In this document: one piece after another, positions 51,350 to 59,932 of the stretch
Layout: every line of letters starts with the position of its first letter
Position numbering within the stretch: the first letter of the stretch is position 1
Assembly: GCA_035628995.1 (NCBI GenBank)
Contig: DASPIR010000027.1
Coordinates: 1-64,000 of the forward strand
Direction of reading: 5' to 3'
DNA: 64,000 nucleotides
DNA from: Clostridia bacterium
GTDB taxonomy: Bacteria > Bacillota > Clostridia > Lutisporales > Lutisporaceae
Notes under the pieces: generated by a model
Told to the model about the DNA's origin: nothing
Database searches by the model: none
The model's input: only the letters and a program-made list of their open reading frames with translations
Translations under genes and position numbers: made by a program

Positions 51350-51484
51350 ATGAAAAATGATAATAATAAGAAAAACGTGATAAGAAAGCACAATCCTACA
51401 CTTACGGATATAAACAGGGCAGCAGAAAGGCAGGAGTTCATAGACCCTGAAAAAGGACCTGAGAATAAAGGCAAAAAGCGCTAA
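51350..51484 (+). CDS. Small basic protein, 44 residues, unknown function
   Basis: AGAGGTGATTATT precedes ATG 51350. The peptide MKNDNNKKNVIRKHNPTLTD continues INRAAERQEFIDPEKGPENK and ends in GKKR. It is hydrophilic, with no domain. The excellent ribosome site and the hemerythrin gene 25 nt downstream support a real gene, probably co-transcribed. Confidence 0.6.
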   Translation: MKNDNNKKNVIRKHNPTLTDINRAAERQEFIDPEKGPENKGKKR

Positions 51485-51509
51485 TTATCAGTTAAAGGCG
51501 GTATGATGA

Positions 51510-52061
51510 ATGAAATCGATAGATATCCTTGTAGAAGAGCATAGGTATATAAAAATGGTGCTTAAGGAAATTAGGAGACAGTGCGTAGAAATTGTGAGGG
51601 GCGAAGATATTGATTTCCAGCTGTTTTACAACGTAATTGACTTTGTGCGGAATTTTGCAGACAAGTATCATCATAAGAAGGAGGAAGACAGACTTTTCAA
51701 CATCATGGCTGAGCAGCTGGAACTTGGGGTAGTAAGTGGCCCTATAGCGGGGATGCTTATGGAGCATGACATTGGCAGGGCTCACATTAAGGATTTGGAA
51801 AATGCTTTGAAGGAATGCCAAAAAGGCAATATGGATGCCAAGGTGGATATCATAGCGAATGCTATAGGCTACGAGCAGCTGCTTTTAAAGCATATAGACA
51901 AGGAAGATAATGCAATATACAAGCACGCAGAGAGGCGCTTGTCCAAGGAGACCCTGGAGAAGCTGGATACAGAATTTGAAGCTGTAGAAAAGGACAGCCA
52001 GAATACTGCAACAAGGAATAAGTATATTGAGTTCGCAAAGAGCTTAGGCGGCAATTCATAA
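51510..52061 (+). CDS. Hemerythrin-domain protein
   Basis: The 183-residue four-helix protein has iron ligands placed as in cation-binding hemerythrins: VEEHRYIKMVLKEI (H11), YHHKKEEDRLF, MEHDIGRAHI and LLKHIDKEDNAIYKHAE. It binds a di-iron centre and may sense or buffer oxygen or protect the anaerobe. The start lies 8 nt after AAAGGCGG-like sequence. A terminator follows. Confidence 0.92.
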   Translation: MKSIDILVEEHRYIKMVLKEIRRQCVEIVRGEDIDFQLFYNVIDFVRNFADKYHHKKEEDRLFNIMAEQLELGVVSGPIAGMLMEHDIGRAHIKDLENALKECQKGNMDAKVDIIANAIGYEQLLLKHIDKEDNAIYKHAERRLSKETLEKLDTEFEAVEKDSQNTATRNKYIEFAKSLGGNS

Positions 52062-52070
52062 GTAAAACAG

Positions 52071-52090
52071 GGCAGTTCATATGAACTGCC
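52071..52090 (+). terminator. Hairpin after the hemerythrin gene
   Basis: A perfect 10-bp palindrome GGCAGTTCAT/ATGAACTGCC with TTCTTAAT behind it. It could serve both the hemerythrin gene and the convergent YmaF-like gene. Confidence 0.65.
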
Positions 52091-52097
52091 TTCTTAA

Positions 52098-52391
52098 TCA
52101 ATAGTCAGTATATATATTAGTGTAACCGTATATTAAGTGATAATGGCCGTTGTCCAAGGTGGTTATACTCTGAAAGTAATGCACATGCCCACCTTCTACC
52201 TCAATGTCCGGGCTGGTTACTACCGAATAGTAATGCACATGGTCGTTTTCTTCGGTGGTATAGCCGGACAGATAGTGGACATGCCCGCCAAAATCAGGGT
52301 TCCTGGTTGTTGTTCCAGAAAAATCATGAAAATGTCCGGCAGCCTTGCTGGTTCTGCTTTCATAGCTGTGCGTGTGCATTTCGTCATACAT
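52098..52391 (-). CDS. YmaF-like histidine-rich repeat protein
   Basis: A 97-residue protein built of four repeats with the pattern G-H-x-H-Y/F: GHFHDFSGTTT, GHVHYLSGYTT, DHVHYYSVVTS, GHVHYFQSITT and GHYHLIYGYT at the end. This matches the YmaF family of spore-forming Firmicutes. The regular histidine pairs suggest metal binding. ATG 52391 is about 9 nt after a G-rich ribosome site; GTG 52400 is the alternative. Function is not known. Confidence 0.82.
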   Translation of the reverse strand: MYDEMHTHSYESRTSKAAGHFHDFSGTTTRNPDFGGHVHYLSGYTTEENDHVHYYSVVTSPDIEVEGGHVHYFQSITTLDNGHYHLIYGYTNIYTDY

Positions 52392-52605
52392 GCTATGCAC
52401 CCCCCCTCTTATTAATCTATGCTAAAGCAGCACTTTTGGATATTGCGGAATATAAATTTGCACAAGTCTTACAGTCAGACATTTTAAAATGCAGGCTTGC
52501 GGGATGCAGCCTGTGTTTTTTTTATTTATGGTGCTAATATTGTCTATTCATTAGTGTTGATGTATCATAAGGTTAAAATAAAATGCTGAAAACGGTGGGG
52601 TAGAT

Positions 52606-53286
52606 ATGAAGGGAAGAATACTGGTCGTTGATGATGACAGGAATATAGCGGATCTCATAAGGCTATACCTGGAAAAGGAGATGTTTGAGGTAAAGACCGA
52701 ATACTCCGGCAAAAGTGCCCTGGACGCATTCCATTCATGGACTCCGGACCTTGTCATTCTGGATATTATGCTTCCCGAGATAGACGGCTATGAGCTTTGC
52801 AGGCAGATGCGGAAGGTAAGCAGGATCCCTATTATAATGCTGACTGCAAGGGGAGAGACCTTTGACAAGGTGTTGGGCTTGGAGCTTGGAGCCGACGACT
52901 ATATGGCAAAGCCCTTTGAACCCAAGGAGCTCACGGCCAGAGTGAAAGCCGTACTCAGAAGGACAATGGGCTCAGATGAGACAGCTGAAGAGGTTGTTTA
53001 CCCTCAGCTCGTGATTAATAAAAGTGATTACAGCGTTACATACCAAGGAAAGAAAGCAGATGTACCGCCAAAGGAGCTGGAGCTGTTTTATTTCCTTGCA
53101 AGCCATCCCAACCAGGTTTTTACAAGGGAGCAATTATTGGAAAAGCTTTGGGGCTATGACTTCATGGGTGATACCAGGACAGTAGACGTTCATGTGAAAA
53201 GGCTGAGGGAGAAATTCAGTGATGAAGCAGGTCGGTGGGAGATAAAGACTGTTTGGGGCGTAGGCTACAAGTTCGAGGTGAGATGA
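52606..53286 (+). CDS. OmpR/PhoB-type response regulator
   Basis: The 226-residue protein has a receiver domain (VVDDDRNIADL, phospho-site LVILDIMLPEIDG near residue 51, IMLTARG, GADDYMAKPFEPKEL). An OmpR winged helix follows (VPPKELELFYFLASHPNQVF, DTRTVDVHVKRLREKF). GGTGGGG precedes the ATG. Its stop overlaps the kinase start. Together with the kinase and htrA it looks like an envelope-stress module. Confidence 0.95.
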   Translation: MKGRILVVDDDRNIADLIRLYLEKEMFEVKTEYSGKSALDAFHSWTPDLVILDIMLPEIDGYELCRQMRKVSRIPIIMLTARGETFDKVLGLELGADDYMAKPFEPKELTARVKAVLRRTMGSDETAEEVVYPQLVINKSDYSVTYQGKKADVPPKELELFYFLASHPNQVFTREQLLEKLWGYDFMGDTRTVDVHVKRLREKFSDEAGRWEIKTVWGVGYKFEVR

Positions 53287-54695
53287 TGAAGAACAGTATA
53301 TTGAAGAGATTGTTTATTACTTACGGAATAGCAATAATAATAGGCTTTGCAATACTTGCCTTGTCGCTTCTTAAAATATTCGATCAATATTTTATTGAGA
53401 ATAGAAAAGAACTTTTATATGATCAGGGCAGAAAGGTAGCCAAGGAAGCGGCAGAATTCCTTTATGCCGGGAACTCCAATTCCAGGAGCCTGGCAAATGA
53501 TTTGCAGGTATTGGACAAGTTCCTTAACGCACATATATGGGTGGTTAACAGCCAGGGAACAATAATAGTTTTATCAGGGTCCAACGACGAGCAGCTTTTA
53601 GGGAGAAGCTTAGAGGAAGAAGAGCTTAAAGAACTTGAAAGTGGGCAAAGCATAGAGGCACGGGGTGACTTTTACGGGATGCTTAGTGAACCTTCGCTGA
53701 CAGTGGGCTATCCTGTTTTTGTGAACAATAATTTTGCCGGTGGAGTGCTGGTTCATGCTTCCCTGCTGGAGATACAGAAGAACTTTAGGGAAATCTACAG
53801 TCTGACTTTATGGGCAATTCTGGTTTCTGTAGCTGTCGCTTATGGAATTTTGTTTTTACAAATCCGGAGAATTTCAAATCCTATAAAAGAAATAAATGAA
53901 GCAGCCAAGGTAATTGCAGGGGGGGAGTTCCAGAAGCGTCTGGATATAAATACCGGAGATGAGATAGAAGAGCTGGGGAGAAGCTTCAACAACATGGCGG
54001 AATCACTGGAAAAGATAGAAGAGAACAGGCGGAACCTCATAGCCAACATATCCCACGATCTGCGGTCACCCATGACCTCTATAAGAGGTTTTATAGAAGG
54101 CATCGTAGACGGTACCATTCCGGAGGAAAAGAGAGAGCATTACTTGAACATAGTTTTGGAAGAGAGCAAAAGATTAATCAAAATAACAAACGAGCTTTTG
54201 GAGCTTAATAATATACAGCAGGGAAAGCTTGAAATAAAAAAGGAAGCCTTCGAACTCAATGAGACAATCAGGAGGAAGCTTATATCCTATGAGAGAGGAA
54301 TAACACAAAAGCAGCTCAATGTGTCCTTCAACATGTATGAGGAGAAAAGCTTCGTATTATCTGACCAGCTGCTTATAGAGAGAGTGCTGTCCAATCTTAT
54401 GGATAATGCTGTGAAGTTCACACCAGAGAAAGGCAGCATAGAGATAAAGACCGCAGGTAAAGGGAACAGCATATGCATAGAGGTTGCTAACACTGGGGCT
54501 GAAATCAGTGCTGAGGAGCTTAACAGAGTTTGGGAAAGATTCCATAAGGGGGACGCATCCAGGGGAACATATAAAAACGGTTATGGGCTGGGACTTGCCA
54601 TTGTAAAGGAGATAATAAACCAGCTGGATGAAAAGATTTGGGTTGCAAGCGGGGAAGGCTTTATAAAATTCACATTTACTATTGAAAAAGTATAA
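53283..54695 (+). CDS. Sensor histidine kinase with HAMP domain
   Basis: A 470-residue kinase: membrane helix at about 12-30, external sensor domain of about 135 residues, second helix at about 175-195, HAMP (RRISNPIKEINEAAKVIAGG), HisKA with NISHDLRSPMTSIRGFIEGI (histidine near 257) and HATPase with LMDNAVKFTPEKG, VANTGAEIS and GLGLAIVKEI. ATG 53283 overlaps the regulator TGA (ATGA); ATG 53286 is next. It is co-translated with the regulator. Confidence 0.95.
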   Translation: MMKNSILKRLFITYGIAIIIGFAILALSLLKIFDQYFIENRKELLYDQGRKVAKEAAEFLYAGNSNSRSLANDLQVLDKFLNAHIWVVNSQGTIIVLSGSNDEQLLGRSLEEEELKELESGQSIEARGDFYGMLSEPSLTVGYPVFVNNNFAGGVLVHASLLEIQKNFREIYSLTLWAILVSVAVAYGILFLQIRRISNPIKEINEAAKVIAGGEFQKRLDINTGDEIEELGRSFNNMAESLEKIEENRRNLIANISHDLRSPMTSIRGFIEGIVDGTIPEEKREHYLNIVLEESKRLIKITNELLELNNIQQGKLEIKKEAFELNETIRRKLISYERGITQKQLNVSFNMYEEKSFVLSDQLLIERVLSNLMDNAVKFTPEKGSIEIKTAGKGNSICIEVANTGAEISAEELNRVWERFHKGDASRGTYKNGYGLGLAIVKEIINQLDEKIWVASGEGFIKFTFTIEKV

Positions 54696-54814
54696 AGTTT
54701 ACAATTCGTTCATATTTTGTTCAAATATTTGCGATATATTTAAAATATAGTTTAAATCGGTGGTTTGAAAAAAGAATATCTAATTTCAAATTTACCTTTA
54801 AGGAGGAATAGGAT

Positions 54815-56020
54815 ATGAGCGATTTTTTTAATGAAAACAATGAAATCAGCGAAATCATTGAAAGTACTGAAAACAATGAAAATAATGAGATTAATAGCTC
54901 CTTTTACAGAGAAGTTATCGAAAGAAAGCCCAAAAAGAGTCCTAGGAAGTTTATTGCACTGGTGCTTGCAGCAGGTCTTTTGATAGGAACTGTATTTGGA
55001 TTTGGCTTGGATAATTTCCTTCCCAACCCTGTTGGGGATTCAAACAGAGTATACGCATCGGGAGTAGAGAATACCCAAATTGTTTTTGACAAATCAGTAT
55101 CTCCAGTAGTACCCATATCGAAGAAGGTGTCCCCTTCAATTGTCGCAATCAGTCTGAAGACAAGAACCAGGGATTTTTTTGGCAGGGTCTATGAAGGTCA
55201 GGGAACAGGCTCGGGAATCATCATCGACAATCAGGGACATATAATTACAAACAACCATGTCGTAGAAGGTGCGCAGGATATAACTGTAATACTCCACGAC
55301 GGGAAAGAGCTTCAGGCAACTTTGGTAGGAGGCGATTCCCAGACAGACCTTGCAGTAATAAAGGTCAATCCGGCAAATTTGACTATAGCTGAGCTTGGAG
55401 ATTCTTCAAAGCTTGAAGTAGGAGAGTTGGCGGTTGCTATAGGCAGTCCGATGGGCACAGAATATGCCGGTTCAGTTACCGCAGGAATAATAAGCGGACT
55501 TAACAGAAAAGTCAGTGTTGGGGATAACTCTATAAAGCTTATTCAGACTGATGCAGCCATCAACCCCGGCAACAGCGGAGGAGCATTGGTAAACAGTGAA
55601 GGTAAGGTTATAGGAATCAATACGATAAAGTTTGCAGAGACTACAGTTGAGGGAATGGGCTTTGCAATACCAATCAACGAGGCAAAACCGATTATTCAGG
55701 AAATAATAAGCAAGAAGAAGATCGCAAGGCCATACCTGGGCATACAGGGAAGGAACATAACCAAGGAAGCAGCCGAGCAGTATGAAGTGCCTCAAGGTGT
55801 ATACGTAGAGGACGTAGTAGATTACAGTGGAGCTGAAAAGGCTGGAATAAAGCAGGGGGACATAATAACAAAGCTGGATGGCAAGAAGGTCTTGACAATA
55901 GAAGAAGTAATAGCTGTTATAAAGAAGCACAAGGTCGGAGATATTGTGCAGGTTGAACTATATGATCAGATGGATAAGTATAAAACGATTTCCGTAAAAC
56001 TTCATGAAAGCAATGAATAA
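54815..56020 (+). CDS. HtrA/DegP-like membrane-anchored serine protease
   Basis: A 401-residue protease: acidic, asparagine-rich cytoplasmic tail (about 1-40), one membrane helix (FIALVLAAGLLIGTVFGFGL), a trypsin-like domain with His in ITNNHVVEGA, Asp in GDSQTDLAVIKV and Ser in INPGNSGGALVNSEG, then one PDZ domain from about 300 (RPYLGIQGRNITKEAAEQYE). It degrades misfolded proteins outside the membrane. AAGGAGGAATAGGAT precedes the ATG. The gene lies 119 nt after the two-component genes, probably as their target. Confidence 0.94.
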   Translation: MSDFFNENNEISEIIESTENNENNEINSSFYREVIERKPKKSPRKFIALVLAAGLLIGTVFGFGLDNFLPNPVGDSNRVYASGVENTQIVFDKSVSPVVPISKKVSPSIVAISLKTRTRDFFGRVYEGQGTGSGIIIDNQGHIITNNHVVEGAQDITVILHDGKELQATLVGGDSQTDLAVIKVNPANLTIAELGDSSKLEVGELAVAIGSPMGTEYAGSVTAGIISGLNRKVSVGDNSIKLIQTDAAINPGNSGGALVNSEGKVIGINTIKFAETTVEGMGFAIPINEAKPIIQEIISKKKIARPYLGIQGRNITKEAAEQYEVPQGVYVEDVVDYSGAEKAGIKQGDIITKLDGKKVLTIEEVIAVIKKHKVGDIVQVELYDQMDKYKTISVKLHESNE

Positions 56021-56028
56021 ATTGAGAG

Positions 56029-56052
56029 AGAGACAGGAAACTGTCTCTTTTC
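56029..56052 (+). terminator. Rho-independent terminator after htrA-like gene
   Basis: Stem AGAGACAG/CTGTCTCT with a GAAA tetraloop and four Ts, 9 nt after the stop. Confidence 0.85.
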
Positions 56053-56095
56053 CAATGTATAATGAGATAGAGTAAAACTATAAGGAGATAGGAAA

Positions 56096-56965
56096 ATGAA
56101 ATATGAAGGAAGCATATATAGGCCGCCAAGTGAGGCACAGAGCTTGATAATCCAAGCCACTATCGGCTGCTCTCATAATAAGTGTACATTCTGCAGCATG
56201 TATAAGGACAAAAAATTTAGGATAAGGGACGTGGAAGAAATCCTCGCGGATATTGAGGAAGGTAAAAAATATTATAGGATTGTAAGCAGGATTTTTCTGG
56301 CTGACGGAAATGCATTGGCAATGAAAACTGAAGCTTTGAAGAGGATACTCTTAAAAATAAGTGAGGTTATGCCTGAATGTGAAAGGGTGGGAATATACAG
56401 CAGCCCTGAGGACATATTGCGGAAAACTGAGGTTGAGCTGAGAGAATTGAAAGAGCTGGGGCTTGGCATAGTTTATATGGGATTGGAATCCGGAAGTGAT
56501 GCTGTCCTAAGCAGCATTAATAAAGGTGTTACCTCATCGGAAATGATTAGAGCAGGGAAAAAGCTCATAAACTCTGGAATAGTGCTGTCCATTACTTTGA
56601 TTTCAGGAATAGGCGGAAAGAGTGGATGGCGTGAGCATGCATTGGAGTCTGCAAGAGTTATAAATGATATTAATCCGCACTATTTGGGACTTCTTACGCT
56701 TCTTGTAGAGCCGGGAACTGAGATAGAGCAGCAGATTGGAAAAGGTGAGTTTGAACTGCTGGGTCCCAAGGAGGTAATGGAGGAGACAAGGCTGCTGATT
56801 GAAAAGCTGACTTTGAGCCAATGTGTCTTTAGAAGCAACCATGCATCCAATTATTTTTCCCTGGCAGGAACGCTGCCACAGGATAAGCAAAGGCTTCTGC
56901 AAGAGATAGAACACGCGCTGAATAACGAATATGATTATAAGGATGAATACTTTAGACGGTTATAA
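56096..56965 (+). CDS. Radical SAM protein of unknown substrate
   Basis: A 289-residue Elp3/MiaB-like radical SAM core without B12 domain. The cluster motif is ATIGCSHNKCTFCSM, i.e. C-x4-C-x2-C, instead of the usual C-x3-C-x2-C. It is followed by RIFLADGNALAMK, GLGIVYMGLESGSDAVLSSI and SITLISGIGGKSGW, and LLVEPGTEIEQQI near the end. This wider spacing is normal for a clostridial subgroup I recall (GCSxNKCTFC). ATAAGGAGATAGG precedes the ATG. It overlaps the convergent exporter gene by 6 nt. Confidence 0.88.
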   Translation: MKYEGSIYRPPSEAQSLIIQATIGCSHNKCTFCSMYKDKKFRIRDVEEILADIEEGKKYYRIVSRIFLADGNALAMKTEALKRILLKISEVMPECERVGIYSSPEDILRKTEVELRELKELGLGIVYMGLESGSDAVLSSINKGVTSSEMIRAGKKLINSGIVLSITLISGIGGKSGWREHALESARVINDINPHYLGLLTLLVEPGTEIEQQIGKGEFELLGPKEVMEETRLLIEKLTLSQCVFRSNHASNYFSLAGTLPQDKQRLLQEIEHALNNEYDYKDEYFRRL

Positions 56966-57898
56966 GCTTTCCGTAGCCTGAAGCTGTATTTCCTGTTGGG
57001 GTTTGTAGCGGTTTGTACCCCAAACCCCGAGGATTATTATGATTCCGCCTGCAAGCTGATACCAGTGAAAGGCTTCATGTCTTATTAAAACTCCGGCGAT
57101 TATTGATATTACTGTGGTAAGGTTGGAGAAAACCGAGGAATTTGAAGCAGGCAGCTTCGAGAGCATATAGTTTACCATAAAGAATGCGCAAACTGAAGAC
57201 AGAGTGCCTAGATAAAGAACGGGAACCAGCGTGCTTGCTGAGCCTAAAGAGCTGATGTATTTATCCAGATTGCCGTTTATCACACCTGTTACTGCAGATA
57301 TCATATTGAATACAACTGCCCCTGTCCACATCATTACAAAGGTTATCTCGACAGGGGTAAAACTGCTGGAAAGCTTTCTGGAAAGAATATTATATACTCC
57401 TGCAGCGAGTACTGCCCCGCAGAGTGAGAGTATCCCGGCATAATGGCCTGCACTGCTGTTGCTGCCAGACATCAGTACTATAAATACAACGCCTAAGACA
57501 GAAGCCAGTATAAAAAACAGCTGTGCCCTGCCTGGTTTTTCTTTTAGGAATATTGCAGCAAAAATGGTTACTACTACAGGAATCAGAGCAATCATTATTC
57601 CTGCTTCCGATGAGGATGTAAGCTTTACACCTGTAGTTTCGAAAATAAAGTATGCAATTGGCTGGAATAAAGATAGCAGCAAAAGCTCCTTAAGGGGCTT
57701 ATTTTTATAGCTCACCTTAATAGCACCAAACAGCCAAAGCAAAGTCAAGAGTATCGCGGCCAAAGCAAAGCGGTATGCAAGAAGAAGGGTTGTGGGCAGG
57801 GTTTCCAAGGCTTGCTTTGTAAACATGAAGGACAACCCAAAAATCAATGCCATGACAAGTCCTGCAAGATAAGGTAAATAAGCTTGATATTTTTTCAT
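56960..57898 (-). CDS. EamA-type (DMT superfamily) transporter
   Basis: A 312-residue membrane protein with ten hydrophobic segments in two EamA halves: GLVMALIFGLSFMFTKQALE and FETTGVKLTSSSEAGIMIAL in the first, LGTLSSVCAFFMVNYMLSKL in the second. It exports or imports small metabolites. ATG 57898 follows GGGAAGTGA; the frame to 57913 is less likely. Confidence 0.9.
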   Translation of the reverse strand: MKKYQAYLPYLAGLVMALIFGLSFMFTKQALETLPTTLLLAYRFALAAILLTLLWLFGAIKVSYKNKPLKELLLLSLFQPIAYFIFETTGVKLTSSSEAGIMIALIPVVVTIFAAIFLKEKPGRAQLFFILASVLGVVFIVLMSGSNSSAGHYAGILSLCGAVLAAGVYNILSRKLSSSFTPVEITFVMMWTGAVVFNMISAVTGVINGNLDKYISSLGSASTLVPVLYLGTLSSVCAFFMVNYMLSKLPASNSSVFSNLTTVISIIAGVLIRHEAFHWYQLAGGIIIILGVWGTNRYKPQQEIQLQATESL

Positions 57899-58107
57899 AA
57901 TGTCACTTCCCAATTATTTATATATAGCCATTTTAACAGAAGTACCTATAGCTGTCCATGTGAGGCTTTGCAGGAATCAGGCTGCTCTTGTCGATAGATT
58001 GGAAAAACTGAAGCAATATCGGATTTTTCAGGAAGGATTTTGAAATTATTGGTAGAATATATTTATTAAGTAATACCGGGACGGAGATTGTTGAGGGGTG
58101 TGATGCT

Positions 58108-58473
58108 ATGGGGCTCTGGGGTAAGGATGTAGCAAGGACAAGATATGTGGGACAGGTTTATGTTGATCAGCTGTGCAGCATAAAAAAGGAAAGTGATGTA
58201 TTGCAGAGAATAGCTCCCAGGTGTGAAAATTGCGGCAATAATGAGTATTACGGTATTTACGAGACCTCAAGACTTTTCAGAGTATTTAATATCCCCCTGG
58301 TGCAGTGTGATACTGTTTACTACTTCAGCTGCCCGGAATGTAATTTTGGGTTTAAGCTTAGATCGGAGGAGTTCAAAACGCTTGAACAAATTGCATCGAT
58401 TAACACTAAGTATCTAGAGGGTTTAATAACAAAGTCAGAATTTGAAAGCAGTCTGAGGAGCATCCAAGAGTGA
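58108..58473 (+). CDS. Zinc-ribbon protein of unknown function
   Basis: The 121-residue protein has a zinc ribbon made by CENCGNN (near residue 39) and SCPECNFGF (near 75), separated by about 35 residues with LFRVFNIPLVQCDTVYYFSC. This resembles the small zinc-ribbon_15 group. The C-terminal part (KYLEGLITKSEFESSLRSI) is helical. GAGGGGTGTGATGCT precedes the ATG. The role is unknown. Confidence 0.78.
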   Translation: MGLWGKDVARTRYVGQVYVDQLCSIKKESDVLQRIAPRCENCGNNEYYGIYETSRLFRVFNIPLVQCDTVYYFSCPECNFGFKLRSEEFKTLEQIASINTKYLEGLITKSEFESSLRSIQE

Positions 58474-58586
58474 GGGATCATAGGCTCCTTTTATTTTTTT
58501 GCATTCGAATTTAAAATGAATATTAGAGCCGGAGATACAAATAATAAGCTTAAAGTATTTTTGTTTGTACTTTCGGAGGTGATACT

Positions 58587-58859
58587 ATGGAAATAAATAA
58601 AGCCGATTTCTTTACGGAATGGACAAATTGGAAGAACACCTTGGGCAAGGCAGTGAATCTTGGGGAATCAGTCGGCATGTCCGAAAATACCATAGAGAAT
58701 ATTGCTGTTAAAGTAGGCAATGTTCTTGCAGCAAGGGTAGATCCTGAAAACAGGGAGCAGCGTTTGCTGCAGGAACTGTGGAAAGTGGGAGATGACAGCG
58801 ACAGGAAAGTCCTGACAAAGCTAATTGTAAAAATGGTTGAAACAGATATAAAGCAGTGA
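58587..58859 (+). CDS. DUF3243 family protein
   Basis: The 90-residue helical protein matches DUF3243 (Bacillus YmfJ type). FTEWTNWKNTLGKAVNLGES, VAVKVGNVLAARVDPENREQ and ELWKVGDDSDRKVLTKLIVK are the family's conserved parts. CGGAGGTGATACT precedes the ATG. Function is unknown. A bidirectional terminator separates it from the convergent membrane protein. Confidence 0.88.
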   Translation: MEINKADFFTEWTNWKNTLGKAVNLGESVGMSENTIENIAVKVGNVLAARVDPENREQRLLQELWKVGDDSDRKVLTKLIVKMVETDIKQ

Positions 58860-58876
58860 CCTTAGAAGTCACTGCT
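58851..58876. terminator. Bidirectional terminator between convergent genes
   Basis: Stem AAGCAGTGAC/GTCACTGCTT with a loop of about 7 nt. It overlaps the last codons of both flanking genes. Confidence 0.75.
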
Positions 58877-59225
58877 TTCGCTTTCTTGAAAATTTTGCAC
58901 CTAAGCCAGCGCCTGTAACAGCTGCTCCAATTGCAGCAGCTGCATATAGAAGATTTGTAGCTATAGTTCCAGCTTCATTGACTGAGTACGCCAATGCAAA
59001 TATTATCGCCGGCAGACTGAGCCATATACCCGGCTTCCATCCATTGTCATGTCCTATAAGTCCGAAGGCTACACCCAAGATCAGATAAGCCACCACTACC
59101 ACCAGGAAAGAGAAGCCTCTTTCGTATAGAGATATGACATCTGAAAACATAAAATTGAAAACCAGAAAAAAACCTGGAAGTAATCCGGTGAGAAAAGCAA
59201 GAATGTATGTGAAGCTTTTTTTCAA
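58869..59225 (-). CDS. Small integral membrane protein, unknown function
   Basis: A 118-residue protein with four hydrophobic segments (YILAFLTGLLPGFFLVFNFM, FLVVVVAYLILGVAFGLIG, IWLSLPAIIFALAYSV, LLYAAAAIGAAVTGAGLGA) and a basic end. The start is TTG 59225, 8 nt after AAGGAG. No catalytic motif is visible. Confidence 0.75.
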   Translation of the reverse strand: MKKSFTYILAFLTGLLPGFFLVFNFMFSDVISLYERGFSFLVVVVAYLILGVAFGLIGHDNGWKPGIWLSLPAIIFALAYSVNEAGTIATNLLYAAAAIGAAVTGAGLGAKFSRKRKQ

Positions 59226-59457
59226 TATAACAACTCCTTGAAATTATTATTCTTAGTATTGTTTTACATACTAAAGATAAAATACTATATAACACACAAA
59301 AGATATATTTTATGTGATTATATTACCTTAATCATACTTCTAGTCAATACCGATTGAAAGGTATATTTTAGTGCATTGACAGCATATACAGAAAAGGCTA
59401 TAATAAAATAGCTTAATATATTAGATGTATTTGGCCATAAAAAAAGTTAATATTCTT
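59226..59457. other. Region upstream of the SRP RNA
   Basis: AT-rich DNA between divergent units. It must contain the SRP RNA promoter: TTGACA (near 59376) and TATAAT (near 59398) have a good spacing of about 17 bp, but lie some 50 bases upstream of the RNA start. Confidence 0.4.
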
Positions 59458-59727
59458 GGTCGTGCTAGACGGGGAGACTGCGGTGCCCTGTAACCTGCAA
59501 TCCGCAATAGCAGGGTTGAATTCCTTTGCTGAGGCGCTCGCCTGTAAGGTCTGCCTCAGGCAAGTGGTGACGATGATTGGGTCCTGCGCAACGGAAATTT
59601 ATGAACCCCGCCAGATCCGGAAGGAAGCAACGGTAAGTGAACCCTTTCGTGTGCCGCCGGGTTGCCTGATTGGAGCTAACTACCTGGGTAACGCTTGTAG
59701 GTGATCGTCGAGGAAAGGTGCACGGCC
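59458..59727 (+). ncRNA. ffs: Signal recognition particle RNA, large bacterial type
   Basis: About 270 nt. The ends pair: GGTCGTGC (59458) with GCACGGCC (59720-59727). The conserved helix-8 region that binds Ffh contains the bulged GGAAGGAAGCAACGGTAAG-like core (about 59620-59638) between CCGCCAGATC and the later GTGAACC. The 5' Alu-like portion marks it as the long Bacillus/Clostridium type. Placement upstream of dnaX is the usual one in Firmicutes. Confidence 0.93.
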
Positions 59728-59735
59728 ATAATTTT

Positions 59736-59767
59736 AAAAACTTGTAAAAACAAGTTTTTTTGTTTTT
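59736..59767 (+). terminator. Terminator of the SRP RNA
   Basis: Stem AAACTTG/CAAGTTT with a TAAAAA loop and a long T run, just behind the RNA. Confidence 0.85.
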
Positions 59768-59932
59768 TTGACCTTTTATTGACGTAATAATCAACTTATT
59801 AGGACTATAGTCCTAATTTATAGGAAAAATAGGTTATTTTGTAATACTTTAGTACTACATCCATGCACTTGCTGATATAATATAATAAGGTATTATGTCG
59901 AATTTTAGATATCAAAGGGGGGATGTTATTCT

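Noticed and set aside
52137-52415. 92-codon plus frame opposite the YmaF-like gene
   Set aside because: The minus frame has regular histidine repeats and a ribosome site; the plus frame has neither.
59456-59794. Open frames on both strands over the SRP RNA
   Set aside because: They are by-products of the structured RNA.
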